A DNA stretch of 64,000 bases from Siculibacillus sp. GTDB taxonomy: Bacteria > Pseudomonadota > Alphaproteobacteria > Rhizobiales > Ancalomicrobiaceae. Position 1 is the stretch's first letter, and each line of letters starts with the position of its first letter. The DNA lies in assembly GCA_030247555.1 (NCBI GenBank), contig JAOTSD010000003.1, forward strand, positions 47,738 to 111,737, read 5' to 3'. The notes beneath the pieces are model-generated. The model saw nothing but the letters and a program-made list of their open reading frames with translations, was not told the DNA's origin and made no database searches. The position numbers were made by a program, and so were the translations under genes. Below are positions 10,027 to 19,584 of this stretch, one piece after another.

Positions 10027-11712
10027 ATGATGGTGAAGCGTAAGCCCAAGGGCGACGAACTGGTGTTCCTGCCGCTCGGCGGCGTCGGCGAGATCGGCAT
10101 GAACCTCGCCCTCTACGGTTTCGGTCCCGAGGACGACCGGCAGTGGTTGATGGTCGACTGCGGCATCACCTTCGCCTCGGAATTCGACGAACCCGGGGTG
10201 GAGTTGATCTTCCCGGACGTCCGCTTCGCCGAAGAGGAACGGCGCAATCTGGTCGGCATCGTCATCACCCACGCGCACGAGGACCACTTCGGCGCCTTGC
10301 TCGAACTGTGGCCGAAGCTCCGGGTGCCGGTTCACATGACGCCCTTCGCCGCCGACCTGCTCGAGGCCAAGGCGGCGGGGGAGGCCGGTTCGCCGCAGAT
10401 CCCGGTGACGCGGTTCACCGCCGGCGACACGTTGAAGCTCGGCCCCTTCTCGGTCGAGGCGATCGCGGTCGCCCATTCGATCCCCGAAGCGGTGTCGCTC
10501 GCCATCACCACCCCGCTCGGCACGGTGATCCACACCGGCGACTGGAAGGTCGACGAGACGCCGGTACTCGGCTGGGCGACCGACTTCGCCCGCTTCCGCG
10601 AGCTCGGCGACAAGGGAGTGCGGGCCCTGATCTCCGATTCGACCAACGTGCTGCGCGACGGGTCGAGCCCGTCGGAGCGCGAGGTCGCCGCCTCGCTCGC
10701 CGAGATCGTCGCCTCGTCTCCGGGCCGGGTCTGCGTCACCACCTTCGCTTCGAACGTCGGTCGGCTCCGGGCGGTGGCGGAAGCGGCGCTCGCCGCCGAG
10801 CGCAACGTCGTGGTGCTGGGGCGGGCGATGCGCCGGGCGATCGACGTCGCCAAGGAGCTCGGCTATCTCGACGGCCTGCCGGAGTTTCTCGATCAGGAGG
10901 CCTACGGTTACCTGCCGCGCGACAAGGTGGTGGCCCTGCTCACCGGGTCGCAGGGCGAGAGCCGCGCCGCGCTCGCCCGCATCGCCCAGGGTGACCACCG
11001 CCACATCGCCATGTCGCCGGGCGACCGGATGATCTTCTCCTCGCGCACCATCCCGGGCAACGAGAAGTCGGTCAATGCCATCCAGAACGCGCTCGCCAAG
11101 GCCGGCGTCAAGATCATCACCGACCGCGACGCGCTGGTGCACGTCTCCGGCCATCCACGCCGCGGCGAGATGGCGCGGCTCTACGAAGCGGTTCGCCCGG
11201 AAGTGGCTGTGCCGGTGCACGGCGAGGCGCTGCATCTCTCCGTCCATGCCGAGTTCGCCCGCTCGATGGGGGTGAAGGAGATCGGTCACGCTTGGAACGG
11301 CAAGATGCTGCGGTTGGCGCCGGGACCGGTCGAGGAGGTCGACGAGGTCTTCACCGGGCGGCTCTTCCGCGACGGCAATCTTCTGGTCGAACCGGAGAAG
11401 TCCGGCACGAGCCAGCGGCGCAAGGCCTCCTTCGCCGGAGTCGTGGTGGTGTCGCTGGTCGTCGACGCCAAGGGCGCGTCGCTCGCCGAACCCGAGGTGG
11501 CGCTGATCGGCCTGCCGGAGGAGGACGAGCGCGGTCGCTCCTTCCGTGACACGGTCGAGATCGCCGCCGGCGACACGCTCGACGGACTGCCGCGGGCGCG
11601 ACGCAAGGACGTCGAGCTGGTGCGCGACGCGGTCAAGCGGGCGGTGCGCGGCGCCGTCAACGAACGTTGGGGCAAGAAGCCGATCGTCGAGGTGTTGATC
11701 TCGGTGGTGTGA
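10027..11712 (+). CDS. rnj: Ribonuclease J
   Basis: RNase J is a metallo-beta-lactamase/beta-CASP nuclease with 5'-to-3' exonuclease and endonuclease activity, a main mRNA and rRNA processing enzyme in alphaproteobacteria. The 561-residue protein has the zinc motif 'THAHEDHFGALLE' near residue 78 (HxHxDH) and a second histidine in 'VAHSIPEAV'. It also has the aspartate strand 'HTGDWKVDETP', the beta-CASP region 'SDSTNVLRDG', and the late 'VSGHPRRGEM' and 'VPVHGEALHLSVHAEFA' motifs. Two in-frame ATGs are adjacent (10027 and 10030); the first abuts the birA stop. Its position after birA and before mce matches other Hyphomicrobiales. Confidence 0.95.
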   Translation: MMVKRKPKGDELVFLPLGGVGEIGMNLALYGFGPEDDRQWLMVDCGITFASEFDEPGVELIFPDVRFAEEERRNLVGIVITHAHEDHFGALLELWPKLRVPVHMTPFAADLLEAKAAGEAGSPQIPVTRFTAGDTLKLGPFSVEAIAVAHSIPEAVSLAITTPLGTVIHTGDWKVDETPVLGWATDFARFRELGDKGVRALISDSTNVLRDGSSPSEREVAASLAEIVASSPGRVCVTTFASNVGRLRAVAEAALAAERNVVVLGRAMRRAIDVAKELGYLDGLPEFLDQEAYGYLPRDKVVALLTGSQGESRAALARIAQGDHRHIAMSPGDRMIFSSRTIPGNEKSVNAIQNALAKAGVKIITDRDALVHVSGHPRRGEMARLYEAVRPEVAVPVHGEALHLSVHAEFARSMGVKEIGHAWNGKMLRLAPGPVEEVDEVFTGRLFRDGNLLVEPEKSGTSQRRKASFAGVVVVSLVVDAKGASLAEPEVALIGLPEEDERGRSFRDTVEIAAGDTLDGLPRARRKDVELVRDAVKRAVRGAVNERWGKKPIVEVLISVV

Positions 11713-11816
11713 GCCCGACCTACGACCATCGTCCGTCTCGGCGGCCATTGCCCGGACGGCCCGGCGGGACTAATCAACGTGCCGAGATCTCGCATCCGCA
11801 CACGAGGAGAAGCCCC

Positions 11817-12221
11817 ATGATCGGTCGTCTCAACCACGTCGCCATCGCGGTGAGGGACCTCGCGGCCGCCACCGCGATCTATCGCGACACGCTCGGCGCC
11901 AAGGTCTCCGACCCGCTGCCGCAACCCGAACACGGCGTCACGGTCGTCTTCGTCGAGTTGCCCAACACCAAGGTCGAATTGCTCGAGCCGCTCGGCGAGG
12001 CCTCGACCATCGCCGGCTTCCTCGAGAAGAACTCCAGCGGCGGCATTCATCACGTCTGCTACGAGGTCGAGGACATCCTGGCCGCCCGCGACAGGCTGAA
12101 GGCCGAAGGCGCCCGCGTGCTCGGCTCGGGCGAACCGAAGATCGGCGCTCACGGCAAGCCGGTGCTTTTCCTCCACCCCAAGGACTTCTGCGGCACGCTG
12201 GTCGAACTCGAACAGGTGTGA
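11817..12221 (+). CDS. mce: Methylmalonyl-CoA epimerase
   Basis: This enzyme interconverts (S)- and (R)-methylmalonyl-CoA on the propionyl-CoA to succinyl-CoA route. The 134-residue protein is a vicinal-oxygen-chelate (glyoxalase-like) fold with two beta-alpha-beta-beta-beta halves. The metal-binding pattern is 'RLNHVAIAVRD' (His near residue 7), 'VELLEPLGE', 'GIHHVCYEVED' (His-His near residue 78) and 'GTLVELEQV' at the C-terminus. The ATG follows GAGGAGAAG at a good distance. It lies about 100 bases after the RNase J gene and before the DUF1467 gene, as in related genomes. A lactoylglutathione lyase is less likely given length and motifs. Confidence 0.92.
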   Translation: MIGRLNHVAIAVRDLAAATAIYRDTLGAKVSDPLPQPEHGVTVVFVELPNTKVELLEPLGEASTIAGFLEKNSSGGIHHVCYEVEDILAARDRLKAEGARVLGSGEPKIGAHGKPVLFLHPKDFCGTLVELEQV

Positions 12222-12309
12222 GCGCCCCCTTGCGGGGACGACCGCGACCGTTCCAGGATGGGCGTCGGCGCCGGCCGGCGCCCTTCGCCTTTCGAGACAC
12301 CGAGGTGAC

Positions 12310-12582
12310 ATGAAGACGGGTACGTTGATCGCGATGTATTTCGTGACCTGGTGGATCTGCCTCTTCGCCGTGCTGCCGCTGCGGGTCAGGACGCAGGGCG
12401 AGGCGGGAGACGTCGTGCCGGGCACTCCGGCCTCGGCGCCGGCGCGGCCGGAACTGGCGATCAAGGTGGCGATCACCACGGTGGTCGCCGGGCTGGTGCT
12501 CGCCGGCATCGTCGCGCTGCTCAACTCCGGTCTCGTCCTCGACGACGTGCCGCTGCTGCCGAAATTCGCCTCGCCGACCTGA
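12310..12582 (+). CDS. DUF1467 family membrane protein
   Basis: A 90-residue protein with two hydrophobic helices (about residues 5-24 and 52-73) and the family's N-terminal 'FVTWWICLFAVLPLRVRTQ'. DUF1467 proteins are small, uncharacterised alphaproteobacterial membrane proteins, typically found after the methylmalonyl-CoA epimerase gene and before proS. Here proS does not follow; a molybdopterin oxidoreductase does. The function is unknown. Confidence 0.88.
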   Translation: MKTGTLIAMYFVTWWICLFAVLPLRVRTQGEAGDVVPGTPASAPARPELAIKVAITTVVAGLVLAGIVALLNSGLVLDDVPLLPKFASPT

Positions 12583-12699
12583 CCGACCGCGCCGGACACC
12601 GGGATCGATCGGGGAGATTCATCGGTCGCGAAGGCGCAGCGGCCTCGCCGGGGAGGGGGTTTTACGGCATCATCGCGCCTCCCCGCCACGAGGATCCCC

Positions 12700-14817
12700 A
12701 TGAACCGCCCCATCCCGGTCGCCGTCCGCCGCACCACCTGTCCGCACGACTGCCCCTCGACCTGCGGCCTCGAAGTCGAGGTGCTCGACGAACACACCAT
12801 CGGCCGCGTCCGCGGCTCGACCGAGAACAGCTACACGGCCGGGGTGATCTGCGCCAAGGTGGCGCGCTACGCCGAGCGGGTACATTCGCCGAACCGGCTG
12901 ACGCGACCGCTCTTGCGGAGCGGGCCGAAGGGCTCCGGGCAGTTCCGCGAGATCTCTTGGGACGAGGCTCTCGACCGCATCGCCGAGGCGTTTCTCGCGG
13001 CCGAGGCTCGCCACGGCACCGAGGCGGTGTGGCCCTACTACTACGCCGGCACCATGGGGCAGGTGCAGCGCGACGGCATCAACCGGCTGCGCCACGCCAA
13101 GCGGTATTCCGAGGAATTCGGCACCATCTGCACCAATCTCGCCTGGACCGGTTGGATCGCCGGCACCGGCCGCCTCGCCGGGGCCGACCCGCGCGAGATG
13201 GCGAAATCGGATCTCGTCGTCATCTGGGGGACGAACGCGGTCGCGACCCAAGTCAACGTCATGACCCATGCGACGCGGGCGCGGAAGGAGAGGGGGGCGA
13301 AGATCGCCGTCGTCGACGTCTACCGCACGCCGACGATGGAGCAGGCCGACATCGGGCTCATCCTGCGGCCGGGCACCGACGCGGCGCTCGCCTGCGCGGT
13401 GATGCACGTACTCTTCCGCGACGGTCTCGCCGATCGGGAGTATCTGTCGGAATACTCCGACGTGCCGGCGGAACTCGAGGCCCATCTCGCCACCCGAACA
13501 CCGCAATGGGCAGCGCCGATCACCGGGCTCTCGGTCGGCGAGATCGAGAGTTTCGCCCGGGCGATCGGCACCACGCCCAAGACCTTCTTCCGCCTCGGTT
13601 ACGGCTTCTCGCGGCAGCGGAACGGCACGGTCGCCATGCACGCGGTCAGTTCGATTCCCGTGGTCGCCGGTTCCTGGCGTCACGAGGGCGGCGGTGCCTT
13701 CCACAACAACGGGGCGATCTTCCGACTCGACAAGACGTTGGTCGAGGGGCTCGACGTCCGCGACCCGTCGGTGCGACGGCTCGATCAGAGCCGGATCGGG
13801 GCGGTTCTGACCGGTGATCGGGTGGCGCTGAAGGGCGGCGGGCCGGTCATGGCGACGTTGATCCAGAACACCAATCCGATGTCGGTCGCCCCCGATCAGG
13901 AGAAGGTGAGGGCGGGGTTCGCGCGCGAGGATCTGTTCGTCGCCGTCCACGAACAGTTCATGACCGACACGGCCAAGATGGCCGACATCGTCCTGCCGGC
14001 GACCACTTTCCTCGAGCACGACGACCTCTATCGCGGCGGCGGCAACCAGTATCTGCTTCTCGGCCCCAAGCTGATCGAGCCGCCGGGGGAGGCGCGCGAG
14101 AACCATCGGGTCATCGGCGATCTGGCCGAGCGGCTCGGCGCCGTCCATCCCGGCTTCGACATGACGGCGCGCGAGCACGTCGACCATATGCTGCGCTCGG
14201 CCGGGCTCGGCGGGTTCGAGGATCACCTCGAACATCCGGCGATCGACCTTCAGCCGCCGTTCGAGCGGGCGCATTTCCTCGACGGTTTCGGTCATTCCGA
14301 CGGACGCTTCCACTTCGCGCCGGAATGGACGAAGGTCGCCGCCGACAACGACGGGCCGATGGGGCCCTGGGCCGATCTACCGCGGCTGCCCGACCAGTGG
14401 GCGGTCACCGAGGAGACGGATGCGGAACACCCCTTCCGGCTCGTCACCCCGCCGGCGCGGAATTTCCTCAATTCGTCCTTCACCGAGACGGAGACCTCGA
14501 TGGCGAAGGAGAAGGGACCGCGGGTGATGATCCATCCCGACGATCTCACCGACCTCGGTATCGCCGACGGTGAGGAGATCCGCCTCGTCAACGCCCGTGG
14601 CGCGGTGATTTCGCGGGCGCGGGCCTTCGACGGGGTGCGGCGCGGTGTGGTGATCGCGGAAGGCATCTTCCCCAATTCGGCGCACCGGGACGGACGCGGC
14701 ATCAACACGCTGACCGGCGACGACCAGTGCGCGCCCTATGGCGGGCCGGCCTTCCACGACAACCGAGTCCGGATCGAGGCGACGAAAAATGGCGACCGTG
14801 GCGGCGCGGCCACTTGA
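12700..14817 (+). CDS. Molybdopterin oxidoreductase family protein, substrate unknown
   Basis: A 705-residue member of the DMSO-reductase superfamily, whose members use a bis-molybdopterin guanine dinucleotide cofactor. The N-terminal 4Fe-4S motif is intact: Cys14-x3-Cys18-x3-Cys22 and Cys51 ('TTCPHDCPSTCGL ... GVICAKVARYA'). The central cofactor-binding domain ('SDLVVIWGTNAVATQVNVM', 'DIVLPATTFLEHDDL') and the C-terminal molydopterin-dinucleotide-binding domain ('MIHPDDLTDLGIADGEEIRL', 'INTLTGDDQ') are present. There is no Tat signal, so it should be cytoplasmic. No electron-transfer partner or chaperone gene lies beside it, and the substrate cannot be told. It stands alone, 117 bases after the DUF1467 gene, with ATG after AGGATCCCC. 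Confidence 0.9.
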   Translation: MNRPIPVAVRRTTCPHDCPSTCGLEVEVLDEHTIGRVRGSTENSYTAGVICAKVARYAERVHSPNRLTRPLLRSGPKGSGQFREISWDEALDRIAEAFLAAEARHGTEAVWPYYYAGTMGQVQRDGINRLRHAKRYSEEFGTICTNLAWTGWIAGTGRLAGADPREMAKSDLVVIWGTNAVATQVNVMTHATRARKERGAKIAVVDVYRTPTMEQADIGLILRPGTDAALACAVMHVLFRDGLADREYLSEYSDVPAELEAHLATRTPQWAAPITGLSVGEIESFARAIGTTPKTFFRLGYGFSRQRNGTVAMHAVSSIPVVAGSWRHEGGGAFHNNGAIFRLDKTLVEGLDVRDPSVRRLDQSRIGAVLTGDRVALKGGGPVMATLIQNTNPMSVAPDQEKVRAGFAREDLFVAVHEQFMTDTAKMADIVLPATTFLEHDDLYRGGGNQYLLLGPKLIEPPGEARENHRVIGDLAERLGAVHPGFDMTAREHVDHMLRSAGLGGFEDHLEHPAIDLQPPFERAHFLDGFGHSDGRFHFAPEWTKVAADNDGPMGPWADLPRLPDQWAVTEETDAEHPFRLVTPPARNFLNSSFTETETSMAKEKGPRVMIHPDDLTDLGIADGEEIRLVNARGAVISRARAFDGVRRGVVIAEGIFPNSAHRDGRGINTLTGDDQCAPYGGPAFHDNRVRIEATKNGDRGGAAT

Positions 14818-14901
14818 GCCGGCGACCACACCCGGTTAGGGACGTGCGACCCGTTTCCACCCGCCCGATCGGGTGTGTTCCCGTTCATGGAGTCGTCCGA
14901 C

Positions 14902-15234
14902 ATGTTCTCCGTCGTTTCTCGCCGTGCCCCGTCGCTCCTGCTGGGCGCCGGCCTCTGCCTCGCGGTCGCCGGAGCCGCCTTCGCTCAGGGCATTCCCGAG
15001 AAGGAGATCAACCGCGATCTCATCCGCCGTGCCCTGCTCGACACCTGCGTCTACGCCGAAGCGGCGAAGGAAGGGGCGAAGAAGGAGAAGGTGGTCGACG
15101 GCTGCCAGTGCGCCTCGTTCAAGGTGATGAAGGGCGTCAAGGACGAGATCGTCGGCCGGATCACCTCGGACCGCGCCATTCCGGACGAGCTCTACGACGC
15201 CACCACCGAAGCCTACGGCACCTGCGTGCGCTGA
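14902..15234 (+). CDS. Small secreted hypothetical protein
   Basis: A 110-residue protein with a clear Sec signal peptide (basic 'RR', hydrophobic core 'LLLGAGLCLAVAGAAFA', cleavage after AFA). The mature part is short and charged, with four cysteines: Cys in 'LLDTCVYAEAA', two in 'DGCQCASFKVMKG' and one near the C-terminus in 'AYGTCVR'. They may form disulfides in the periplasm. I do not recognise the family. Upstream in-frame starts exist at 14887 (ATG) and 14875 (GTG), but 14902 gives the standard signal peptide and follows GGAG by about ten bases. It precedes sdhE by 25 bases, so the two may be cotranscribed. Confidence 0.75.
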   Translation: MFSVVSRRAPSLLLGAGLCLAVAGAAFAQGIPEKEINRDLIRRALLDTCVYAEAAKEGAKKEKVVDGCQCASFKVMKGVKDEIVGRITSDRAIPDELYDATTEAYGTCVR

Positions 15235-15259
15235 GGCGGTCGACCGACGGAGACCCGCC

Positions 15260-15547
15260 ATGGCGACGACCCTTTCCTCCGACGGGCTCGAGGCGCGGCG
15301 CAAGAAGGCGCTCTATCGCGCCTGGCATCGCGGCACCAAGGAGATGGACTTCGTCATGGGGCATTTCGCCGATGCCCACATCGCGGCGCTCTCGGAGACC
15401 GATCTCGCCGATTTCGAAGAGCTTCTCGACGTCTCCGACCGCGAACTCTTCGCATGGATCGTCGGCACCGAGGAGGTCGATCCCGTCCATGACCGCCCGG
15501 TGTGGCGGGCGATGCGGGAATACACCCATCGGGCGAAGGCCGACTGA
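15260..15547 (+). CDS. sdhE: Succinate dehydrogenase flavinylation/assembly factor SdhE
   Basis: SdhE (DUF339, SDHAF2/Sdh5 homologue) promotes covalent attachment of FAD to the flavoprotein subunit of succinate dehydrogenase. The 95-residue protein is all alpha-helical and has the signature 'RGTKEMDFVMGHF' (RGxxEMD) near residue 25, in which the Gly and Glu contact the flavoprotein. Its length matches the family. It lies directly upstream of mfd, an arrangement common in Hyphomicrobiales, where recG often lies on the other side; recG is not seen here. Confidence 0.95.
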   Translation: MATTLSSDGLEARRKKALYRAWHRGTKEMDFVMGHFADAHIAALSETDLADFEELLDVSDRELFAWIVGTEEVDPVHDRPVWRAMREYTHRAKAD

Positions 15548-15740
15548 ACGGGATCGCCGCCGCGTGAGGGGGCGAGATGGCGCACCGCTCGCGCTTTCCG
15601 TACCGCGCATCTCTCCCTCACGCGAACGGCACTGGCGCCGCAGCGCGGAATCCTGTTGAAAGGCCTCGTTCGACCCCGCGTGTGCGCCCGACGTGCCCCA
15701 CGCGGGCGTCGGCGCGTTTCCGCCGTCCGAGGTCATCGCC

Positions 15741-18700
15741 TTGAAGAAGCTCACCGGTCTCTTCCGCCACCGCACCCACGTCCGGCTCGCCGGCGTGCCC
15801 GATGGTGCGGAAGGGCTCGTCGTCGGCGATCTCGCCCGTGACGCCGGCGCGCGCGACGGCCGGCCGTCGATCGCGGTGATCTGCCGCGACGGCGTGCGCA
15901 TGCAGCGCCTGGAGGCGGCGCTCGCCTTCTTCGCCCCCGACGTCCACGTCCTGACGCTGCCGTCCTGGGACTGCCGGCCCTATGACCGGGTTTCGCCGAA
16001 CTCGGTCGTCGTCGCCCGCCGCATGACGACGCTGTCGCACCTCGCCACACCGCGGGAACGGGCGAAGCCGGTCGTGGTGCTGACCACGGTCAACGCCGCC
16101 GCCCAGCGCCTGCCGGCGCGCGCGGTGGTCGCCGGCGAGACCTTCTCGGCGGTCGCCGGCGGCCGGGCGGACATGGGGCTGCTCGTCAAGTGGCTGGAGA
16201 CCAATGGCTTCGAGCGTACCGCGACCGTGCGTGACACCGGCGAGTACGCGGTTCGCGGCGGTATCCTCGATCTCTTCGCGCCGGACACCGAAGCCCCCGT
16301 TCGCCTCGACTTCTTCGGCGACGAACTGGAACAGATCCGCCGCTTCGACCCGGAGACGCAGCGCACCACCGGCCAGTTGAAGCGGCTCGAATGGGTGCCG
16401 ATGTCGGAGGTGACGCTCGCCCCCGAAGTGGTCAGCCGCTTCCGCCGCAACTACGTCACCACCTTCGGCGCCACCACCCGCGACGACGCGCTCTATGCCG
16501 CCATCTCCGATGGACGGCGCTACGCCGGTCTCGAGCATTGGCTGCCGCTCTTTCACGAGAAGCTCGAAACGTTCTTCGACTACGTCGGTGACGCTCGGAT
16601 CGTCTTCGACCATCACGTCGACGAGGCCTTCGCCGAGCGCCTCGCCGACGTCGCCGACCACTACGAGGCCCGCCGCGAGGCGATGGACGAGGCGGCGAGC
16701 GGCGCCGTGCCCTACAAGCCGCTGGAGCCGGCGGCGCTGTTCCTCACCGAGGGTGAGTGGAAGTCCCGGCTCGCCGACGCCCGGACCGCTCGCCTGACGC
16801 CCTTCGCGCTGCCCGACGACCTCGACGTCGTCGATCTCGGCGGACGACAGGGTCGCAATTTCGCCGCCGAACGCGCGGCCGATGCGGGCAACGTCTTCGA
16901 CGCCGCCGTCGCCCACGTCGCCGAGCTGCGCGCCGGCCCGCGCCGGGTGATCGTCGCCGCCTGGTCCGATGGCGCCCTCGATCGTCTGAAGCAGGTGATG
17001 ACCGACCACGGTCTCGGTCGGGTGAGGGCGCTCGCCACCTACCCGGAAGCCGGGCTGATGGAGAAGGGCGAGGTCGGCCTCGCGGTGCTCGGCCTCGAGA
17101 GCGGCTTCGAGATCGAGGATCTGGCGATCGTCGCCGAGCAGGACATCCTCGGCGATCGTCTGATCCGCGCCAAACGCAAGCATTCCAAGGGCTCGGACTT
17201 CATCAAGGAGGTCGCCGGCCTCGCCGAGGGCGATCTCGTCGTCCACGTCGACCACGGCATCGGCCGCTTTTCCGGCCTCAAGACCATCACGGCGGCGAAC
17301 GCTCCACACGACTGCCTGGAGCTGATCTACCAGGGCGGCGACAAGCTCTACCTGCCGGTCGAGAACATCGAACTCCTGTCGCGTTACGGCTCGGCCGACG
17401 AGGGCGACGCCATCCTCGACAAGCTCGGCGGTGTCGCCTGGGGGATGCGCAAGGCGCGGATGAAGAAGCGGATCCGCGAGATCGCGGACCAGCTGATCCG
17501 CACCGCCGCGGCGCGCCTCCTCAAATCGGCGCCGAAATACGTTGCGCCGGAAGGCCTCTACGACGAATTCCGCGCCCGCTTTCCCTACGAGGAGACGGAC
17601 GATCAATTGGCCTCGATCGACGCCGTCTTCGACGACCTCGCCACCGGCCGGCCGATGGACCGCCTCATCTGCGGCGACGTCGGCTTCGGCAAGACCGAGG
17701 TGGCGCTCAGGGCCGCCTTCGCGGTGGCCGCATCGGGCAAGCAGGTCGCCGTCGTGGTGCCGACGACGTTGCTCGCCCGCCAGCACTTCCGCACCTTCGC
17801 CGAGCGCTTCAAGGGCTTGCCGATCCGTGTCGCCCAGGCCTCGCGGCTGGTTCCGGCCAAGGATCTGGCGGCGACCCGCAAAGAACTCGCCGACGGCACG
17901 CTCGACATCGTCGTCGGCACCCACGCGCTGCTCGCCAAGGGCATCGAGTTCAAGGACCTCGGCCTGCTCATCATCGACGAGGAGCAGCACTTCGGCGTCA
18001 AGCACAAGGAGCGGCTGAAGGAGTTGAAGGCCGACGTCCACGTCCTGACGCTTTCGGCGACACCGATCCCGCGCACCCTGCAACTGGCGCTGACGGGGGT
18101 GCGCGAACTGTCGATCATCGCCACGCCGCCGATCGATCGGATGGCGGTCAGGACCTTCATCTCGCCCTTCGACGCGCTGGTGGTGCGCGACGCGCTGCTC
18201 CGCGAGCACTATCGCGGTGGCCAATCCTTCTACGTCGTGCCGCGCGTCGCCGATCTCGCCGAACGCAAGGAGTTCCTGGAGCGGGTGGTGCCGGAGGTGA
18301 AGGTCGCGGTCGCCCACGGCCAGATGGCGGCGGGCGAGCTCGAGGACGTGATGAACGCCTTCTACGAGGGCAAGTACGACGTGTTGCTCTCGACCACCAT
18401 CGTCGAGTCCGGCCTCGACATCCCGACGGCCAACACCCTCATCGTCCACCGCGCCGACATGTTCGGCCTCGCCCAGCTCTATCAGCTGAGGGGACGCGTC
18501 GGGCGGTCGAAGGTGCGCGCCCATGCGCTTCTCACCGTGCCGGCCCAGAAGAAGCTCACGAGTCAGGCCGAGCGGCGGCTCAAGGTGTTGCAGTCGCTCG
18601 ACAATCTCGGCGCCGGTTTCCAACTGGCGAGCCACGACCTCGACATCCGCGGCGCCGGCAATCTGATCGGCGAGGAGCAGTCCGGCCACATCAAGGAGAT

Positions 18701-19409
18701 CGGCTACGAGCTCTACCAGCACATGCTGGAGGAGGCGGTGGCGGCGCTGAAGTCGGGCGACGAGGCGATGCCGGAGGAGCAGTGGTCGCCGTCGATCACG
18801 GTGGGCACGCCGGTGCTGATCCCCGAGACCTACGTCGCCGATCTCGGCCTGCGGCTCGGCCTCTACAAGCGCCTGTCGGATCTCGCCACGACGGAAGAGA
18901 TCGACGGCTTCGGCGCCGAATTGATCGATCGCTTCGGCCCGTTGCCGGAGGAGGTCGAGCACCTTCTGAAGATCGTCTACATCAAGTCGCTGTGCCGCCG
19001 CGCCAACGTCGAGAAGATCGAGGCGGGGCCGAAGGGCGTGGTCATCGCCTTCCGCAACGCGTCCTTCGCCAACCCGGCCGGCCTCGTCCGCTTCATCGGC
19101 GAGCAGGGCAGCCTCGCCAAGATCCGCCCGGATCAGAAGATCGTCCTGGTCCGCGACTGGCCCGATCCGCTCGACCGGCTGAAGGGCTCCGCCGTGGTGC
19201 TGACCCAGCTCGTCCGCATCGCCGAGCGCAAGGACGACGGCCCGGTGACGCTCTCGGCCGGCATGGTCGAGGCGCCGGAGACCAAGAAGCTCAAGATGGC
19301 GCCCACTCCGCCGCCCCCGCCGCCGCCGCAGAAGAAGCTCGGGAGATACCCGAGCCTGCAGAGCCTCGGAAGGGACAAGAAGCCGCCGACGGGGTGGGGG
19401 AGACGGTGA
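15741..19409 (+). CDS. mfd: Transcription-repair coupling factor
   Basis: Mfd removes RNA polymerase stalled at DNA lesions and recruits UvrA. The ~1222-residue protein has an N-terminal UvrB-like region that binds UvrA, the RNA-polymerase interaction domain in the middle ('EGDLVVHVDHGIGRFSGL'), and a RecG-like translocase. The translocase has Walker A 'CGDVGFGKTEVALRAAF' near residue 643, the DEEQ box in 'LLIIDEEQHFGVKHKERL' near 744 and 'LRGRVGRS' (motif VI). The C-terminal TRCF domain follows, ending in a proline/lysine-rich tail. The TTG at 15741 is preferred because GAGG at 15729-15732 is well spaced and the protein then begins 'KKLTGLF'. A GTG at 15693 is an alternative. UvrA, its partner, is encoded 25 kb away. 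Confidence 0.96.
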   Translation: MKKLTGLFRHRTHVRLAGVPDGAEGLVVGDLARDAGARDGRPSIAVICRDGVRMQRLEAALAFFAPDVHVLTLPSWDCRPYDRVSPNSVVVARRMTTLSHLATPRERAKPVVVLTTVNAAAQRLPARAVVAGETFSAVAGGRADMGLLVKWLETNGFERTATVRDTGEYAVRGGILDLFAPDTEAPVRLDFFGDELEQIRRFDPETQRTTGQLKRLEWVPMSEVTLAPEVVSRFRRNYVTTFGATTRDDALYAAISDGRRYAGLEHWLPLFHEKLETFFDYVGDARIVFDHHVDEAFAERLADVADHYEARREAMDEAASGAVPYKPLEPAALFLTEGEWKSRLADARTARLTPFALPDDLDVVDLGGRQGRNFAAERAADAGNVFDAAVAHVAELRAGPRRVIVAAWSDGALDRLKQVMTDHGLGRVRALATYPEAGLMEKGEVGLAVLGLESGFEIEDLAIVAEQDILGDRLIRAKRKHSKGSDFIKEVAGLAEGDLVVHVDHGIGRFSGLKTITAANAPHDCLELIYQGGDKLYLPVENIELLSRYGSADEGDAILDKLGGVAWGMRKARMKKRIREIADQLIRTAAARLLKSAPKYVAPEGLYDEFRARFPYEETDDQLASIDAVFDDLATGRPMDRLICGDVGFGKTEVALRAAFAVAASGKQVAVVVPTTLLARQHFRTFAERFKGLPIRVAQASRLVPAKDLAATRKELADGTLDIVVGTHALLAKGIEFKDLGLLIIDEEQHFGVKHKERLKELKADVHVLTLSATPIPRTLQLALTGVRELSIIATPPIDRMAVRTFISPFDALVVRDALLREHYRGGQSFYVVPRVADLAERKEFLERVVPEVKVAVAHGQMAAGELEDVMNAFYEGKYDVLLSTTIVESGLDIPTANTLIVHRADMFGLAQLYQLRGRVGRSKVRAHALLTVPAQKKLTSQAERRLKVLQSLDNLGAGFQLASHDLDIRGAGNLIGEEQSGHIKEIGYELYQHMLEEAVAALKSGDEAMPEEQWSPSITVGTPVLIPETYVADLGLRLGLYKRLSDLATTEEIDGFGAELIDRFGPLPEEVEHLLKIVYIKSLCRRANVEKIEAGPKGVVIAFRNASFANPAGLVRFIGEQGSLAKIRPDQKIVLVRDWPDPLDRLKGSAVVLTQLVRIAERKDDGPVTLSAGMVEAPETKKLKMAPTPPPPPPPQKKLGRYPSLQSLGRDKKPPTGWGRR

Positions 19410-19584
19410 GAGGCGGCGACGGCCGCCATCCGCGCGGCGGGGCCTGCGGTCGACGCTCGACGTGATGCTCGTTCCGGCCGGTGTTTCGCCCGCAATTCGC
19501 CTTTCGGGTGGCTGCATCGGCGATTCGTCCGGGCTATGATTCGCGCGGCCGTTGGGTGTTGCGTCGGCCGATGGAGGCCCGACC

